DNA of 64,000 bases from Spongiihabitans sp963422685 (GTDB lineage: Bacteria; Pseudomonadota; Gammaproteobacteria; Arenicellales; Poriferihabitantaceae), in the NCBI GenBank assembly GCA_963422685.1, contig OY730442.1:620001-684000 (forward strand), given 5' to 3'. A program made the translations under genes and the position numbers. Of this stretch, positions 35,140 through 46,828 are shown one piece after another. Numbering within the stretch: the first letter of the stretch is position 1; each line of letters begins with the position of its first letter. The notes under the pieces are model-generated. The model was not told where the DNA came from. It ran no database searches and saw nothing but the letters and a program-made list of their open reading frames with translations.

Positions 35140-35627
35140 GGCGGGATTATATACATTAGTCGCCCCGATGCGTCCCGCATGACTGACACCGGGAGCTATC
35201 CTGATCTCTATTTCGTAATATTTGGTAATATATTTCTCCAATATTCATCCCTCCCATCCTGTATCCACAATCCTGGCATCCCCGGGATTCCCGCAACCTG
35301 CCCTTGCCACAAACCGTTTTCTATCGGTCATCTGGTGGCGCTGATAGATCACATTCGAAAAACCCGCCATCAGGAAATTATCAGGTCGCTGCCGGTTGTC
35401 CTGTGCGCCTGGCTGCGCTGGATATACAAAAACAATACTTTCGGACGCAATCGGACAAATTCGTCAAGGCGAATATGGCATTTCATATTGTCATTCCAGA
35501 AACGACTGAAAACCCGATCTTGATTGCGACAGTCGTGCCATATCAGGATGAGTTGAAGTCATCCTCAAGGGTGATCAGGTGGGCGGCGATGATTTATTCT
35601 TTCGTGCCTTCAGGACGGATAGGGCGT
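35140..35627. other. Intergenic region before the rRNA terminator, nothing recognised
   Basis: About 490 bases. Frames of 120-140 codons exist on the plus strand, but they overlap one another or the rRNA terminator and show no family features. No RNA or repeat was seen. Confidence 0.4.
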
Positions 35628-35660
35628 AAAAAAACCAGCGCCTTGTTCAGACGCTGGTTT
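35628..35660 (-). terminator. Rho-independent terminator of the rRNA operon
   Basis: On the minus strand AAACCAGCG (35660-35652) and CGCTGGTTT (35640-35632) pair perfectly with an 11-base loop, and a run of T follows (A run at 35628-35634 on plus). It lies 11 bases after the 5S 3' end. Confidence 0.9.
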
Positions 35661-35671
35661 CATATTTAATT

Positions 35672-35789
35672 GCCTGGCAGTGTCCTACTTTCACATGGGG
35701 AGGCCCCACACTATCATCGGCGCTAAGCGTTTTCACTTCTGAGTTCGGGATGGGATCAGGTGGTGCCCGCTTGCTATTGTCACCAGACA
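35672..35789 (-). rRNA. rrf: 5S rRNA
   Basis: The minus strand reads TTGTCTGGTGACAATAGC at the 5' end, has the invariant core ACCTGATCCCATCCCGAACTC, and ends AAAGTAGGACACTGCCAGGC. The terminal stem (TGTCTGG/CCAGGC) pairs. About 118 nt; ends are accurate to a few bases. Confidence 0.95.
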
Positions 35790-35813
35790 AAGCTTGCAAA
35801 CAGCTTGCTATTT

Positions 35814-35855
35814 CAAAGCTTCGCCCTCGGGCGCAGACCCGAGGGCGAAGCTTTG
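35814..35855. repeat. Perfect 18-bp hairpin between 23S and 5S
   Basis: The arms CAAAGCTTCGCCCTCGGG and CCCGAGGGCGAAGCTTTG are exact complements around a 6-base loop. It sits in the 23S-5S spacer and will form in the transcript; without a T run it is not a terminator. A processing signal or an inserted palindrome are both possible. Confidence 0.85.
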
Positions 35856-36002
35856 TTCTCAAAACAACAGAAATACTGTTTATAAGTTGTCATATTTATG
35901 AATTTCATCATAAATACAAGTCAGGGTAGTCATTGACGCATAATTTCTTAATTGCTTGTTGCATATTACTCTGTCGAGGTCAGGCCTCTTGGGTGTTATA
36001 TG

Positions 36003-38893
<2,891 letters not shown>

Positions 38894-39278
38894 TATAACC
38901 CCAAAAAGCCTTTTCCGACTCGTTTCCTGCCCGGTCACTTCGTTGTCCTTCCGCGTTCAGGTGCGTACATTTCAGTACCCAACCTGGTTCGTTGGTCGAA
39001 CATCTTGTAATCAAACAAAAATCTTTCGTCATTACCTAACCAGTTCATTAACTCTCCTGGTTAAACTAACTCGCTAAGGTTACATTTAGCTTGAACTCTC
39101 GAAGAGTTTTGCAACATAAAAATGCAATTAATTTAAACTTAAAATATATTTTCATATATCTTTGGTACCCGCGCTTACGGAATTTGCCGTTATGCGTTCA
39201 TAAAAATCGAACACATTTTTGTAATGTGATAACAACATTACACAAATTCGCGCTTGCGCGCGCCTTTGACTACCCTAA

Positions 39279-39291
39279 TTGTAAAAGAACC
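39279..39291 (-). promoter_or_regulatory. boxA antitermination element in the spacer before 23S
   Basis: The minus strand reads GGTTCTTTTACAA, close to the rRNA boxA consensus TGCTCTTTAACAA. It is identical over 13 bases to the leader copy at 39868. Binding of NusB/NusE here would keep rRNA transcription resistant to Rho. Confidence 0.75.
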
Positions 39292-39320
39292 AGGTTCAAG
39301 TCGTATGACGAGAACCGCAA

Positions 39321-39364
39321 GTGTTAAACATAAATTAACTACCCGGTTAATTTATGTTTAACAC
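39321..39364. repeat. Perfect 19-bp hairpin between tRNA-Ala and 23S
   Basis: GTGTTAAACATAAATTAAC (39321-39339) and its exact complement (39346-39364) flank a 6-base loop. It lies in the spacer between tRNA-Ala and the 23S boxA and would fold in the precursor RNA. Confidence 0.85.
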
Positions 39365-39389
39365 ATCCAAAAATCAGTCTTGAAGAGTC

Positions 39390-39465
39390 TGGTGGAGCCA
39401 GGCGGGATCGAACCGCCGACCTCCTGCGTGCAAGGCAGGCGCTCTCCCGGCTGAGCTATGGCCCC
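39390..39465 (-). tRNA. tRNA-Ala (anticodon TGC)
   Basis: The 76-nt cloverleaf on the minus strand begins GGGGCCATAGCTCAGCCGGG, has the anticodon loop CTTGCAC, a T-arm GGTTCGATCC and an encoded CCA end. The acceptor stem has the G3-U70 wobble that identifies alanine tRNA. It is the spacer tRNA of the rRNA operon; the usual tRNA-Ile partner is absent. Confidence 0.97.
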
Positions 39466-39910
39466 AAATATCGCTGTTGGAACAACGCTTCAGCTACTTG
39501 GGTTCGCGCCCGCTGATCTCAGCTCCAAAATGTAATCCCGCAGTGTGATTTCTTGTTTGAAATATATCGTTCAGTGAACCTGAAACCCCTAAGGACTGAC
39601 TTTTGCAGTCAATCAAGCAAATTGTGTGAACACTTCTAGGCAAAACTTTTATTCTTTAGTATGAATATAGAACTGAACCCCGGCGAACTAATCAACGCCA
39701 ACTGCTTTACTTGACATATGTCAAGCAGACTACCAGCGTTCAACTGCCTGGTTAAGGCTGGATTTCCTGCGCAAACCGAAGCCTTTGAAACTTTTAGATG
39801 CGAAAAACCAGCATACCGGATGAGAGGCTATGACGAATCCGAGCGCCCACATAATCTGCTTGATTAGTTGTAAAAGAACCTAAAGGATTTGAGCGACTGC
39901 CCAAATCCAG
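39466..39910 (-). other. rRNA operon leader region lacking a 16S gene
   Basis: About 445 bases between the rRNA promoter and tRNA-Ala. A 16S gene (1.5 kb) normally lies here, but none of its conserved segments (anti-Shine-Dalgarno end, AGAGTTTGAT start) occur on either strand. It contains the leader boxA and a long imperfect hairpin centred near 39718 with core CTTGACATATGTCAAG, which could be the joined halves of a former 16S processing stem. Confidence 0.75.
39868..39880 (-). promoter_or_regulatory. Leader boxA antitermination element
   Basis: Minus strand GGTTCTTTTACAA, 30-40 bases downstream of the promoter, the place where rRNA leaders carry boxA. Identical to the spacer boxA at 39279. 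Confidence 0.75.
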
Positions 39911-39918
39911 GAGCGCGA

Positions 39919-39946
39919 ATTATACGCATTAAACCACCTCAGTCAA
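39919..39946 (-). promoter_or_regulatory. rRNA operon promoter
   Basis: On the minus strand TTGACT (39946-39941), a 16-base spacer and TATAAT (39924-39919) are followed by a GC-rich discriminator TCGCGCTCC, as in stringently controlled rRNA P1 promoters. A second TTGACA lies at 39959-39954. It drives the leader, tRNA-Ala, 23S and 5S. Confidence 0.85.
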
Positions 39947-39972
39947 CAACTATTGTCAACCCTGGTTAGTGA

Positions 39973-40107
39973 CAAATAAACTTTCCGCTCTACCGCGGAA
40001 ATCGTTTTTTGATCGCTGAACATGTGGTCGGTGGCGTGCTGCCTGGAATCGGCATGACTCTCGCTGGAGGGTGCGGTACTAAAACTCTGATTCGAATTGG
40101 CGCCTGA
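39973..40107 (+). pseudogene. YeeE/YedE-type transporter fragment
   Basis: A 44-codon frame with no start reads RGNRFLIAEHVVGGVLPGIG, then MTLAGGCGTKTLIRIGA, and stops. This is the conserved glycine/cysteine membrane loop of YeeE/YedE (thiosulfate/sulfur uptake) proteins. Both ends of the gene are missing. It abuts the upstream side of the rRNA promoter, so a rearrangement took place there. Confidence 0.6.
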
Positions 40108-40126
40108 CTGATTTCTATACTGCCCT

Positions 40127-40582
40127 TTATAATTCTCTTGTCATAAATACACTGTATGGGTCTTCTACGTAGTCTGCGAATGGTTCGCATATTTGGAACC
40201 CAAAACGGATATATAAACTGCGCGCCGGAGCAAAAGCTGCCATTGACCCGGTTTCCAGGCTCACTCGCCGATATTTGCGGCGCTGCGCTTCTTTGAGTAT
40301 GCAGCCCAGCAATATTGCGGCGACGCCTTTGCGCAAGTGGGATGAGGCAGTACGCATGGACTTGATCTCACCATGTCGGGAGTTTAGTTCCCTGAGCGCA
40401 CCACAACCCAATAACGCGGCATCGTCCCATACGCTCCAGAACGTAATTTCAGGCTTGCGCAATGCCGCAAGATCCAGTGCATGTATACTCTCCGGCGGAG
40501 AATAGAGCGCCATGCTGTGTAAATGCTCCTGCAATAATTCCGCTATCTGCGGGCTGGTCAAGTCGTCTACTTTAATATCCAT
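40127..40582 (-). CDS. GNAT family N-acetyltransferase
   Basis: 151 residues from the ATG at 40582 (MDIKVDDLTSPQIAELLQEH); an in-frame start further up at 40666 adds a non-conserved tail. The acetyl-CoA loop region is SSHLRKGVAAILLGCILKEA, with RVSLETGSMAAFAPARSLYIRFGF as the C-terminal signature. It resembles small PhnO/YiiD-like acetyltransferases; the acceptor is unknown. Confidence 0.85.
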   Translation of the reverse strand: MDIKVDDLTSPQIAELLQEHLHSMALYSPPESIHALDLAALRKPEITFWSVWDDAALLGCGALRELNSRHGEIKSMRTASSHLRKGVAAILLGCILKEAQRRKYRRVSLETGSMAAFAPARSLYIRFGFQICEPFADYVEDPYSVFMTREL

Positions 40583-40790
40583 CGAAACCTGTTTTATATC
40601 CCAGTTCTGCACCTGATTCAGCGGTCGAAAAAACAAAATACTGTTGCGATTTCTCCATAAGTGCATTCACTGGATAGCCGTTTTCTTCTTAAGTCAAGAC
40701 CGGTTGGTTCGCCGCCCGCGAATATGGCGATATTACCCGTTGCAGCACGACAGCCGCCGCCAGGCGCAGGCAATCCAGCGCACTAAGAAA

Positions 40791-42110
40791 TTATTTTTCG
40801 ACTCTGTCCTGAAAATCTTTTATATACTGCATGGCTTTTATCAATGGCTTGCGCAGACCATGCAAAGGAATGGTGCGCTGGGTGGTTAGCGGGATTATTT
40901 CCGTTTCGATTTCAGCGCCAGATACCATGGCCGCCAGCCACTTCCCCATCAGCGAAGCCATGGCAACACCACGACCGTTATACCCCAGACCGGTAAAAAC
41001 ACCAGGCGCCAGTTGGTGCACATGGGGGACACCGTCCAGAGTCAGGCAGACTTTTCCACACCACCTGAATTCAATCTCAGGGTTTTTGAGCTGTGGGTAC
41101 AGCTCATGAATGCGGGCAACAATATGGTTGTACGAATGATTATTACGCGCCTGGTACGGCCCTCCCGCGCCGCCCATCACCAACCTGCCCATGTGATCTT
41201 TTCTGAAATAAGCCAGTAGCCGGCGCGTGTCGGCAATGACCTGCTGCTGCGGAATGATGGTTTCCTGCAAATCACCCGGCAGCGGGTGGGTAGCCACTTG
41301 ATAGCTGTAAAACGGGATCACGGTTTTACTCAGTTTTTTGATTAAAGGGTCGCGGTCAACCAGGTTGGTATATCCATTGGTACAGACCAGAACCGTCTCT
41401 GCGCTGATGCTGCCCTGATTAGAGCGAATTTTTTTCTGGCCGCCCGCTTGTTCAATGCGCAGGATGGGAGTATCGCCGAATATTTTCGCACCGTTCGCCA
41501 GGGCGGCGCTGGCCAGACCACGGCAATAGCTCAACGGCTGTACGCTGCCGGCCCGTTTATCCAGAAAGCCGCCGATATAAAACTCGGATCCAATTAATTC
41601 GCCAGTGCGCTGCCGGTCCAGAATTTCCACCGGCGCACCGGTGCTGGCCTGGTATTCTCCATATTGTTTCAGGTAATCCATGGATTTGCTGGAGTAAGCC
41701 GGCTGTACGATGCCAGTTCTTAGCGGGTGGCATTGAATGCCATGCTTTTTGATTAATTCAAACACAAGATCCGGTGCGCTGCCAATAATTGTGTACAGTT
41801 TTTTACCAAGCTCAGTGCCCCAGACCTGCTGCACTTCTTCCACCGTTTTTTTGATACCGGGATTAACCTGACCGCCATTTCTGCCCGAAGCGCCAATTCC
41901 GGGCTGGCCCGCGTCCACCAGCACCACATCAATATTTCGCTCGCACAGGTGCAAGGCTGCTGAACAGCCGGTAAATCCGGCGCCAATGACAGCTACCTGG
42001 GTACGCAAATCACCGTGCAATTGCGGCTGATCAGCCAGGTCAATAGCAGTGGCCATCCACAGCGAATCAGGGGTGGGTGGTTTTGTGATAATTTTTAACC
42101 GGGCAGTCAC
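40791..42110 (-). CDS. FAD-dependent amine/amino acid oxidoreductase (PuuB/DAO-like)
   Basis: 439 residues starting at GTG 42110; the segment TPDSLWMATAIDL before the FAD site is conserved in the family, supporting this start. The dinucleotide motif is VAVIGAGFTGCSAALHL, then GASGRNGGQVNPGI, and the C-terminal FAD loop is GYNGRGVAMASLMGK. Related enzymes oxidise gamma-glutamylputrescine, sarcosine or other secondary amines. It is divergent from the MttB-family gene (~400 bases between starts), suggesting shared regulation of methylated-amine use. Confidence 0.88.
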   Translation of the reverse strand: MTARLKIITKPPTPDSLWMATAIDLADQPQLHGDLRTQVAVIGAGFTGCSAALHLCERNIDVVLVDAGQPGIGASGRNGGQVNPGIKKTVEEVQQVWGTELGKKLYTIIGSAPDLVFELIKKHGIQCHPLRTGIVQPAYSSKSMDYLKQYGEYQASTGAPVEILDRQRTGELIGSEFYIGGFLDKRAGSVQPLSYCRGLASAALANGAKIFGDTPILRIEQAGGQKKIRSNQGSISAETVLVCTNGYTNLVDRDPLIKKLSKTVIPFYSYQVATHPLPGDLQETIIPQQQVIADTRRLLAYFRKDHMGRLVMGGAGGPYQARNNHSYNHIVARIHELYPQLKNPEIEFRWCGKVCLTLDGVPHVHQLAPGVFTGLGYNGRGVAMASLMGKWLAAMVSGAEIETEIIPLTTQRTIPLHGLRKPLIKAMQYIKDFQDRVEK

Positions 42111-42518
42111 AGGATCTCAATCAGAAGGTTTTCCATGCTTGCCGCCGTTTATCTTGAAGTCGTTAGTTTATGTATTATCACGGATAGCATTGTTCCTGAA
42201 TGAAAGCGGTTGATCAGACAAGCGTCGCGAATGGTTGTGATATGAATACCCGGCCCGGTGTAATCAACTGGATGGGCCGGATATCCTGACCGCATTCCGA
42301 ATCCCGGTAGCAAAGCCACGCACAATAATGATATAAAAATGTCACGTTGTACACAGGTTGATCATTTGATATTCAGGAGCGCTGTGTGGCCGACAGAATT
42401 AGGTCAATGTGGGCATTAATGCGCGGCAAACCGGAAAAGTCATGATTGACGGAAGACGAGAGTTAAGTTGCTATACTTGTTTGCGCCACTGCCCGGGAGC
42501 AATAATCAAATAATTACC
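42111..42518. other. Divergent promoter region of the amine genes
   Basis: About 400 bases between the starts of the oxidoreductase (minus) and MttB-like gene (plus). It must hold both promoters. No clear operator palindrome or RNA structure was recognised. Confidence 0.4.
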
Positions 42519-44066
42519 ATGAGCGCCATGAACGCAGAAATCAGTAAAGCCGAAAATCGTCGTCGATCTGGTCGCGGGAATAAACGCCGACGGGCCGCAC
42601 CCACAGCGCCAGCGTATATTAAAAGACAAATTCCTTACTATGAATTTCTCGGCGAAGAAGGGCTGTGCACCCTGGAAGATCAGGCCGATTGGCTCATGCA
42701 GGAAATCGGTCTGGAGTTTCGCGGTGATGCCGAAGCACTGCGGATCTGGCAGAAAGCCGGCGCCGATGTAACCGACACCCGGGTGAAACTGCCCCGGGGT
42801 ATGGCCCGGGAATTGTGCAAAACCATACCCGCAAAATTTATCCAGGTGGCCAGAAATCCGGCCAACAGCGTTGAAATTGGCGGCCACTCCCAGGTTTTCG
42901 CCTGCGTATACGGCCCGCCGTTTGTGCGCGACCTGGAAGGCGGACGCCGCTATGGCACGCTGCAGGACCTGGAAAATCTGGTGAAAATTGCCTACCAGTT
43001 GCCCAGCATTCATCACACCGGGCTGGTGATATGCGAGCCGTGCGATGTACCGGTTTCCCAGCGCCATCTCGACATGCTGTATGCCCATATGCGTTACAGC
43101 GACAAGCCCTTTCTGGGCGCGATTACCGAAAAATCACGGGCGCAGGATTGCGTGGATATGGCACAGGTGTTGTTCGGACAAGAGATCATGGAAAACAACT
43201 GTGTGATCATGGGTAATGTTAATACCAATTCGCCGCTGCTGGTGGATAAAGTGGTAACCGAAGCCGCCCGGGTGTACTGCGGCGCAGGCCAGGGGCTGAT
43301 TGCCTCACCGTTCATTCTGGGCGGCGCCATGGGGCCGGTCACGACTGCGGCGTCAATCGCTCAGGCATTGGCCGAAGCCATGATGGTGGGAGCATTTACC
43401 CAGCTTATCCGCCCGGGAGCGCCCTTTATCCTGGGGAACTTCCTGTCTTCAATGAATTTGAAAAGCGGTGCGCCGACTTTCGGCATGCCTGAACCAGTGA
43501 TGTCGCATTTTATCATCGGTCAGTTGGCGCGTCGGCTGGGGGTGCCGTTACGCAGCGGCGGTTCACTCACCGGCTCCAAACTGCCGGATGCCCAGGCGGC
43601 GGCGGAAAGCGCTGATTCCATGCTGTCCACCGTTTTAGGCGGTGCGAATTTCGTGCTGCAGGCAGCAGGATGGCTGGAAGGAGGATTGTCCACCGGCTAT
43701 GAAAAAATGGTGCAGGATGCGGACCGGCTGGGCGCGTATCAGGTGATGCTGGCCGGTATGCCTGTGGATGATAATTCCCTGGCCCGGTCCGCTTATTCTG
43801 AAGTTGAACCATCCGGGCATTTTCTCGGCTGCTCCCACACTATGTCCAACTATGAGAGTGCCTATTACGATGCCAGTCTGTCGGACAATGAAAGCGTGGA
43901 GCAGTGGCAGGAACAAGGCAGCAAAGATTCCGCAAAACGCGCCTGGGAGCGCTGGAATCAATTTTTAAATGACTATGAAGCGCCGTATATGGATGAGGCG
44001 AAAGAAGAAGAGTTAAAAGAATACGTTGCAAAACGTAAATCACAAATTCCAGAGGCCTGGTATTGA
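42519..44066 (+). CDS. MttB-superfamily trimethylamine/betaine methyltransferase-like protein
   Basis: 515 residues from ATG 42519 (MSAMNAEISKAENRR); the frame begins at a TTG 17 codons earlier without a clear site. It has a basic N-terminus followed by the MttB barrel: YYEFLGEEGLCTLEDQADWLMQEIG, the conserved GAITEKSRAQDCVDMA, and LGGAMGPVTTAASIAQALAEAM. No in-frame amber codon occurs, so it lacks pyrrolysine and belongs with MtgB-like non-Pyl members that demethylate quaternary amines such as glycine betaine. A corrinoid protein is not encoded nearby. Confidence 0.9.
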   Translation: MSAMNAEISKAENRRRSGRGNKRRRAAPTAPAYIKRQIPYYEFLGEEGLCTLEDQADWLMQEIGLEFRGDAEALRIWQKAGADVTDTRVKLPRGMARELCKTIPAKFIQVARNPANSVEIGGHSQVFACVYGPPFVRDLEGGRRYGTLQDLENLVKIAYQLPSIHHTGLVICEPCDVPVSQRHLDMLYAHMRYSDKPFLGAITEKSRAQDCVDMAQVLFGQEIMENNCVIMGNVNTNSPLLVDKVVTEAARVYCGAGQGLIASPFILGGAMGPVTTAASIAQALAEAMMVGAFTQLIRPGAPFILGNFLSSMNLKSGAPTFGMPEPVMSHFIIGQLARRLGVPLRSGGSLTGSKLPDAQAAAESADSMLSTVLGGANFVLQAAGWLEGGLSTGYEKMVQDADRLGAYQVMLAGMPVDDNSLARSAYSEVEPSGHFLGCSHTMSNYESAYYDASLSDNESVEQWQEQGSKDSAKRAWERWNQFLNDYEAPYMDEAKEEELKEYVAKRKSQIPEAWY

Positions 44067-44428
44067 GTTTCGCAGATTTTCCAGTCACCGCAGGCAGCCC
44101 GGATGGTTGGCCAATCAAATGGCAATATACTGGCCGAATTATTGCTGCGGCCAATAACAGCATGGTGCGCCTGCTACAAATGCCCCGCTGCATGGTCAGG
44201 CCCCGGCCGAACACACAATTTGATTAATAAATTGAGTTTATTATAGTATCCACGCAAAATAATAATGCCTGGTCCTTATTTGCTGTGCTCGTGGCCGCCG
44301 GCCAGGTGAGCACTTTAGCCTTGCGTTTTACCATCCCGGTGATGAGAGCAGGGGCAGCAGGGTCGTCATGAGAAGTATGGCCAGCCTTCCGGTGAACAGC
44401 TGGATTTCGCGCAATCAGAGGAAAATTT
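44067..44428. other. Intergenic region, no gene supported
   Basis: About 360 bases before the NCS2 permease gene. It ends in a good ribosome site (AGAGGA) for that gene. No open frame with family features, RNA or repeat was recognised. Confidence 0.4.
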
Positions 44429-45796
44429 ATGTCTACAGTTCATCCATCCCTCGGCACAGCCGAACAGCTCAAGAACCCTGATTACACCCCGCCTTTGGCG
44501 CAGGCGATTCCGTTGGGCATACAGCATGTGCTGGCCATGTTTGTCAGCAACGTCACACCGGCCATTATCATAGCCGGTGCGGCCGGTTTTGGTTTCGGCT
44601 CAAATTCGCCCGACTTTCCTGATTTAATTTATATGATTCAGATGTCAATGTTGTTTGCCGGCGTCGCCACATTGTTCCAGACCATTGGATTTGGCTCGGT
44701 CGGCGCCCGGCTGCCGATTGTTCAGGGCACCAGCTTCGCCTTCATTCCGATCATGATTCCATTGGTTGCCGGCAAAGGTGTGGATGCAATGGCGGTTGTG
44801 ATGTGTGGCGTACTGACAGGTGGCCTGTTTCATGCCTGCCTGGCACCGTTTGTCGGTCGCATCCGCTTTGCCCTGCCGCCGTTGGTGACCGGCCTGGTGG
44901 TGACCATGATCGGACTGGCGCTGATCAAGGTGGGGATTCAATATGCGGCCGGTGGCGTACCGGCGATGGGCAAACCGGAATACGGCAGTTTACAAAACTG
45001 GTCGGTGGCGCTGGTGGTGATCCTGACCACATTGGGATTCAAGTTCCTTGCGCGGGGATTCTGGTCGGTGGCCGCAGTATTAATCGGCCTGTTTGCGGGT
45101 TATATCGTGGCATTTTTCCTTGGCATGGTCAGTTTTGCGAGTGTCGGCAAAGCCGCTGTTTTCGCACTGCCGGATCCCTTCCACTTTGGATTTGAATTCA
45201 GTATTGCCGCCGTGCTGGGGTTCTGTCTGATGGCTTTTGTTTCGGCCATCGAAACCGTGGGCGACGTATCCGCTATTACCAAAGGCGGCGCAGGACGGGA
45301 AGCATCGGACAATGAAATAAAGGGAGCGACTTTCGCCGATGGTCTGGGTACGGCCATATCCGGGTTATTTGGCGCCTTGCCGAATACATCCTTTTCTCAA
45401 AATGTCGGCCTGATAGCCATTACCGGTGTAATGAGCCGTCAGGTTGTCACATTCGGCGCGATTTTTTTAATCATCGCGGGTCTGATACCAAAGGTCGGTG
45501 CGCTGATTTCCACAATCCCCATAGAAGTACTGGGTGGGGGCGTCATCGTTATGTTTGGCATGGTGGCCGCCGCTGGTGTATCCATGTTGTCGGCGGTCAA
45601 TTGGAACCGGCGTAACATGATCATCTTCGCCGTTGCCATGTCCATGGGCCTGGGCCTTCAGCTTGAGCCGGGGGCGCTGCAACATGTGCCACAAACGGTC
45701 AAAGTATTGCTGACCTCAGGATTGCTGCCGGCTGCATTTATCGCGATTATTTTAAATCTTGTGCTGCCCGAAGAACTGGAAAGCGGCCAAAAATGA
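44429..45796 (+). CDS. NCS2 family nucleobase permease
   Basis: 455 residues, 12-14 hydrophobic segments. PLGIQHVLAMFVSNVTPAII at the start, PIVQGTSFAFIPIM and the segment ALPNTSFSQNVGLIAITGVMSR, with the substrate-binding Gln/Asn region, identify the uracil-xanthine permease family. It should import a purine, pyrimidine or related compound by proton symport. Confidence 0.93.
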   Translation: MSTVHPSLGTAEQLKNPDYTPPLAQAIPLGIQHVLAMFVSNVTPAIIIAGAAGFGFGSNSPDFPDLIYMIQMSMLFAGVATLFQTIGFGSVGARLPIVQGTSFAFIPIMIPLVAGKGVDAMAVVMCGVLTGGLFHACLAPFVGRIRFALPPLVTGLVVTMIGLALIKVGIQYAAGGVPAMGKPEYGSLQNWSVALVVILTTLGFKFLARGFWSVAAVLIGLFAGYIVAFFLGMVSFASVGKAAVFALPDPFHFGFEFSIAAVLGFCLMAFVSAIETVGDVSAITKGGAGREASDNEIKGATFADGLGTAISGLFGALPNTSFSQNVGLIAITGVMSRQVVTFGAIFLIIAGLIPKVGALISTIPIEVLGGGVIVMFGMVAAAGVSMLSAVNWNRRNMIIFAVAMSMGLGLQLEPGALQHVPQTVKVLLTSGLLPAAFIAIILNLVLPEELESGQK

Positions 45797-46098
45797 ATAT
45801 GATTTTCGGTGATCTTGCGTGCGGGCCGTCAGCAGGGTAAATAATTAACACGGATTTCCAGCAACAGATTCCTGCATCCCAATGCGGGGATTTGATTTGG
45901 GGCAAGCGCAGAACCGGCATTCCGGCAACCCTTTTTCAAATGGATGGTCATGTTGTCGAAGCCGGTTTCGGTATTAATACCCGGTTGTCACGCGCGGAAA
46001 TCCTTCAGGAGCTGCGCTGCGCCCGGATGTCCTTGAAAAATCAGCTAAACTGCGCGAACTATGGTTCGCGCCAAACTGAAAACAATAAGGACTCAATC
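45797..46098. other. Intergenic region, no gene supported
   Basis: About 300 bases. The frame of the following TPR gene stays open to 45892, but that part has no signal peptide and no ribosome site, so it is taken as non-coding. An AAGGA site for the TPR gene lies at the end. Confidence 0.4.
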
Positions 46099-46662
46099 AT
46101 GAGAAATACCATTCGACAGCTTCTCCAAGCGATGGCAATAACGCTGGCAGTGAGCCTGCCGCCGGTGCAGTCAGACCAGAACAACCCCGAGCTGGATTCG
46201 CTTTTCGCCCGATTGCATACAACCCGGGATGTGGTTGAAGTGGCGGAAATTACCCGGAAAATCTGGGGAAACTGGTACCAGTCGGATGATCCGCAAATCA
46301 CCAAACTGATGAAACGCGGCGAATCAAGTATGCGCAGAGCGCGGTATGATGAAGCGATCAAATACTTCTCTGAGGTGATCGACATTGCGCCAGAATTCGC
46401 TGAAGGGTGGAATCGTCGGGCCACGGTTTACTACATGATCGGGGAATTCGATCTGTCAACGGATGATGTGAACAAAACACTCGGTCTTGAGCCGCGACAT
46501 TTTGGCGCACTTTCAGGCCAGGGGCTGATTTATATGCACAAGCAGAATCGCCAACTGGCTTTGGAGTATATGGAAAGAGCGCTGGCGGAAAATCCGCATA
46601 TGACCGGGGTAAAGAACAATATAAAAATAATTAAAAAAATGATTGAGGATGAAGTGATTTAG
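46099..46662 (+). CDS. TPR-repeat protein, exported
   Basis: 187 residues from ATG 46099, with AAGGA nine bases before it. A signal peptide (MRNTIRQLLQAMAITLAVSL) is followed by at least three tetratricopeptide units (ESSMRRARYDEAIKYFSEVI; EGWNRRATVYYMIGEFDLS; GLIYMHKQNRQLALEYMERAL). Similar small periplasmic TPR proteins act as scaffolds; no partner is evident. Confidence 0.8.
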   Translation: MRNTIRQLLQAMAITLAVSLPPVQSDQNNPELDSLFARLHTTRDVVEVAEITRKIWGNWYQSDDPQITKLMKRGESSMRRARYDEAIKYFSEVIDIAPEFAEGWNRRATVYYMIGEFDLSTDDVNKTLGLEPRHFGALSGQGLIYMHKQNRQLALEYMERALAENPHMTGVKNNIKIIKKMIEDEVI

Positions 46663-46828
46663 TCGGCCCAAAGCAGCCTTGACTGGGAGTGGTTTGCCTG
46701 CGAATGTGTAACTGTGCGATCATAAACACGCTGACCGGTCTGCATGTCGATTGCAACCCGAATCCACCCCGCCAAGCGCATTAGTTTAAAAACAGAGTAA
46801 ATCCATCATCCACTATGAGGCAGGTATT

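Noticed and set aside
35304..35669. 121-codon frame next to the rRNA operon
   Set aside because: It runs through the rRNA terminator and almost into 5S, has no ribosome site and no family features.
39466..39960. Hidden 16S fragment in the rRNA leader
   Set aside because: Neither conserved ends nor internal 16S segments were found on either strand.
42471..43088. 205-codon minus-strand frame opposite the MttB-like gene
   Set aside because: Complement of a well-supported gene; no start signal or family motif.
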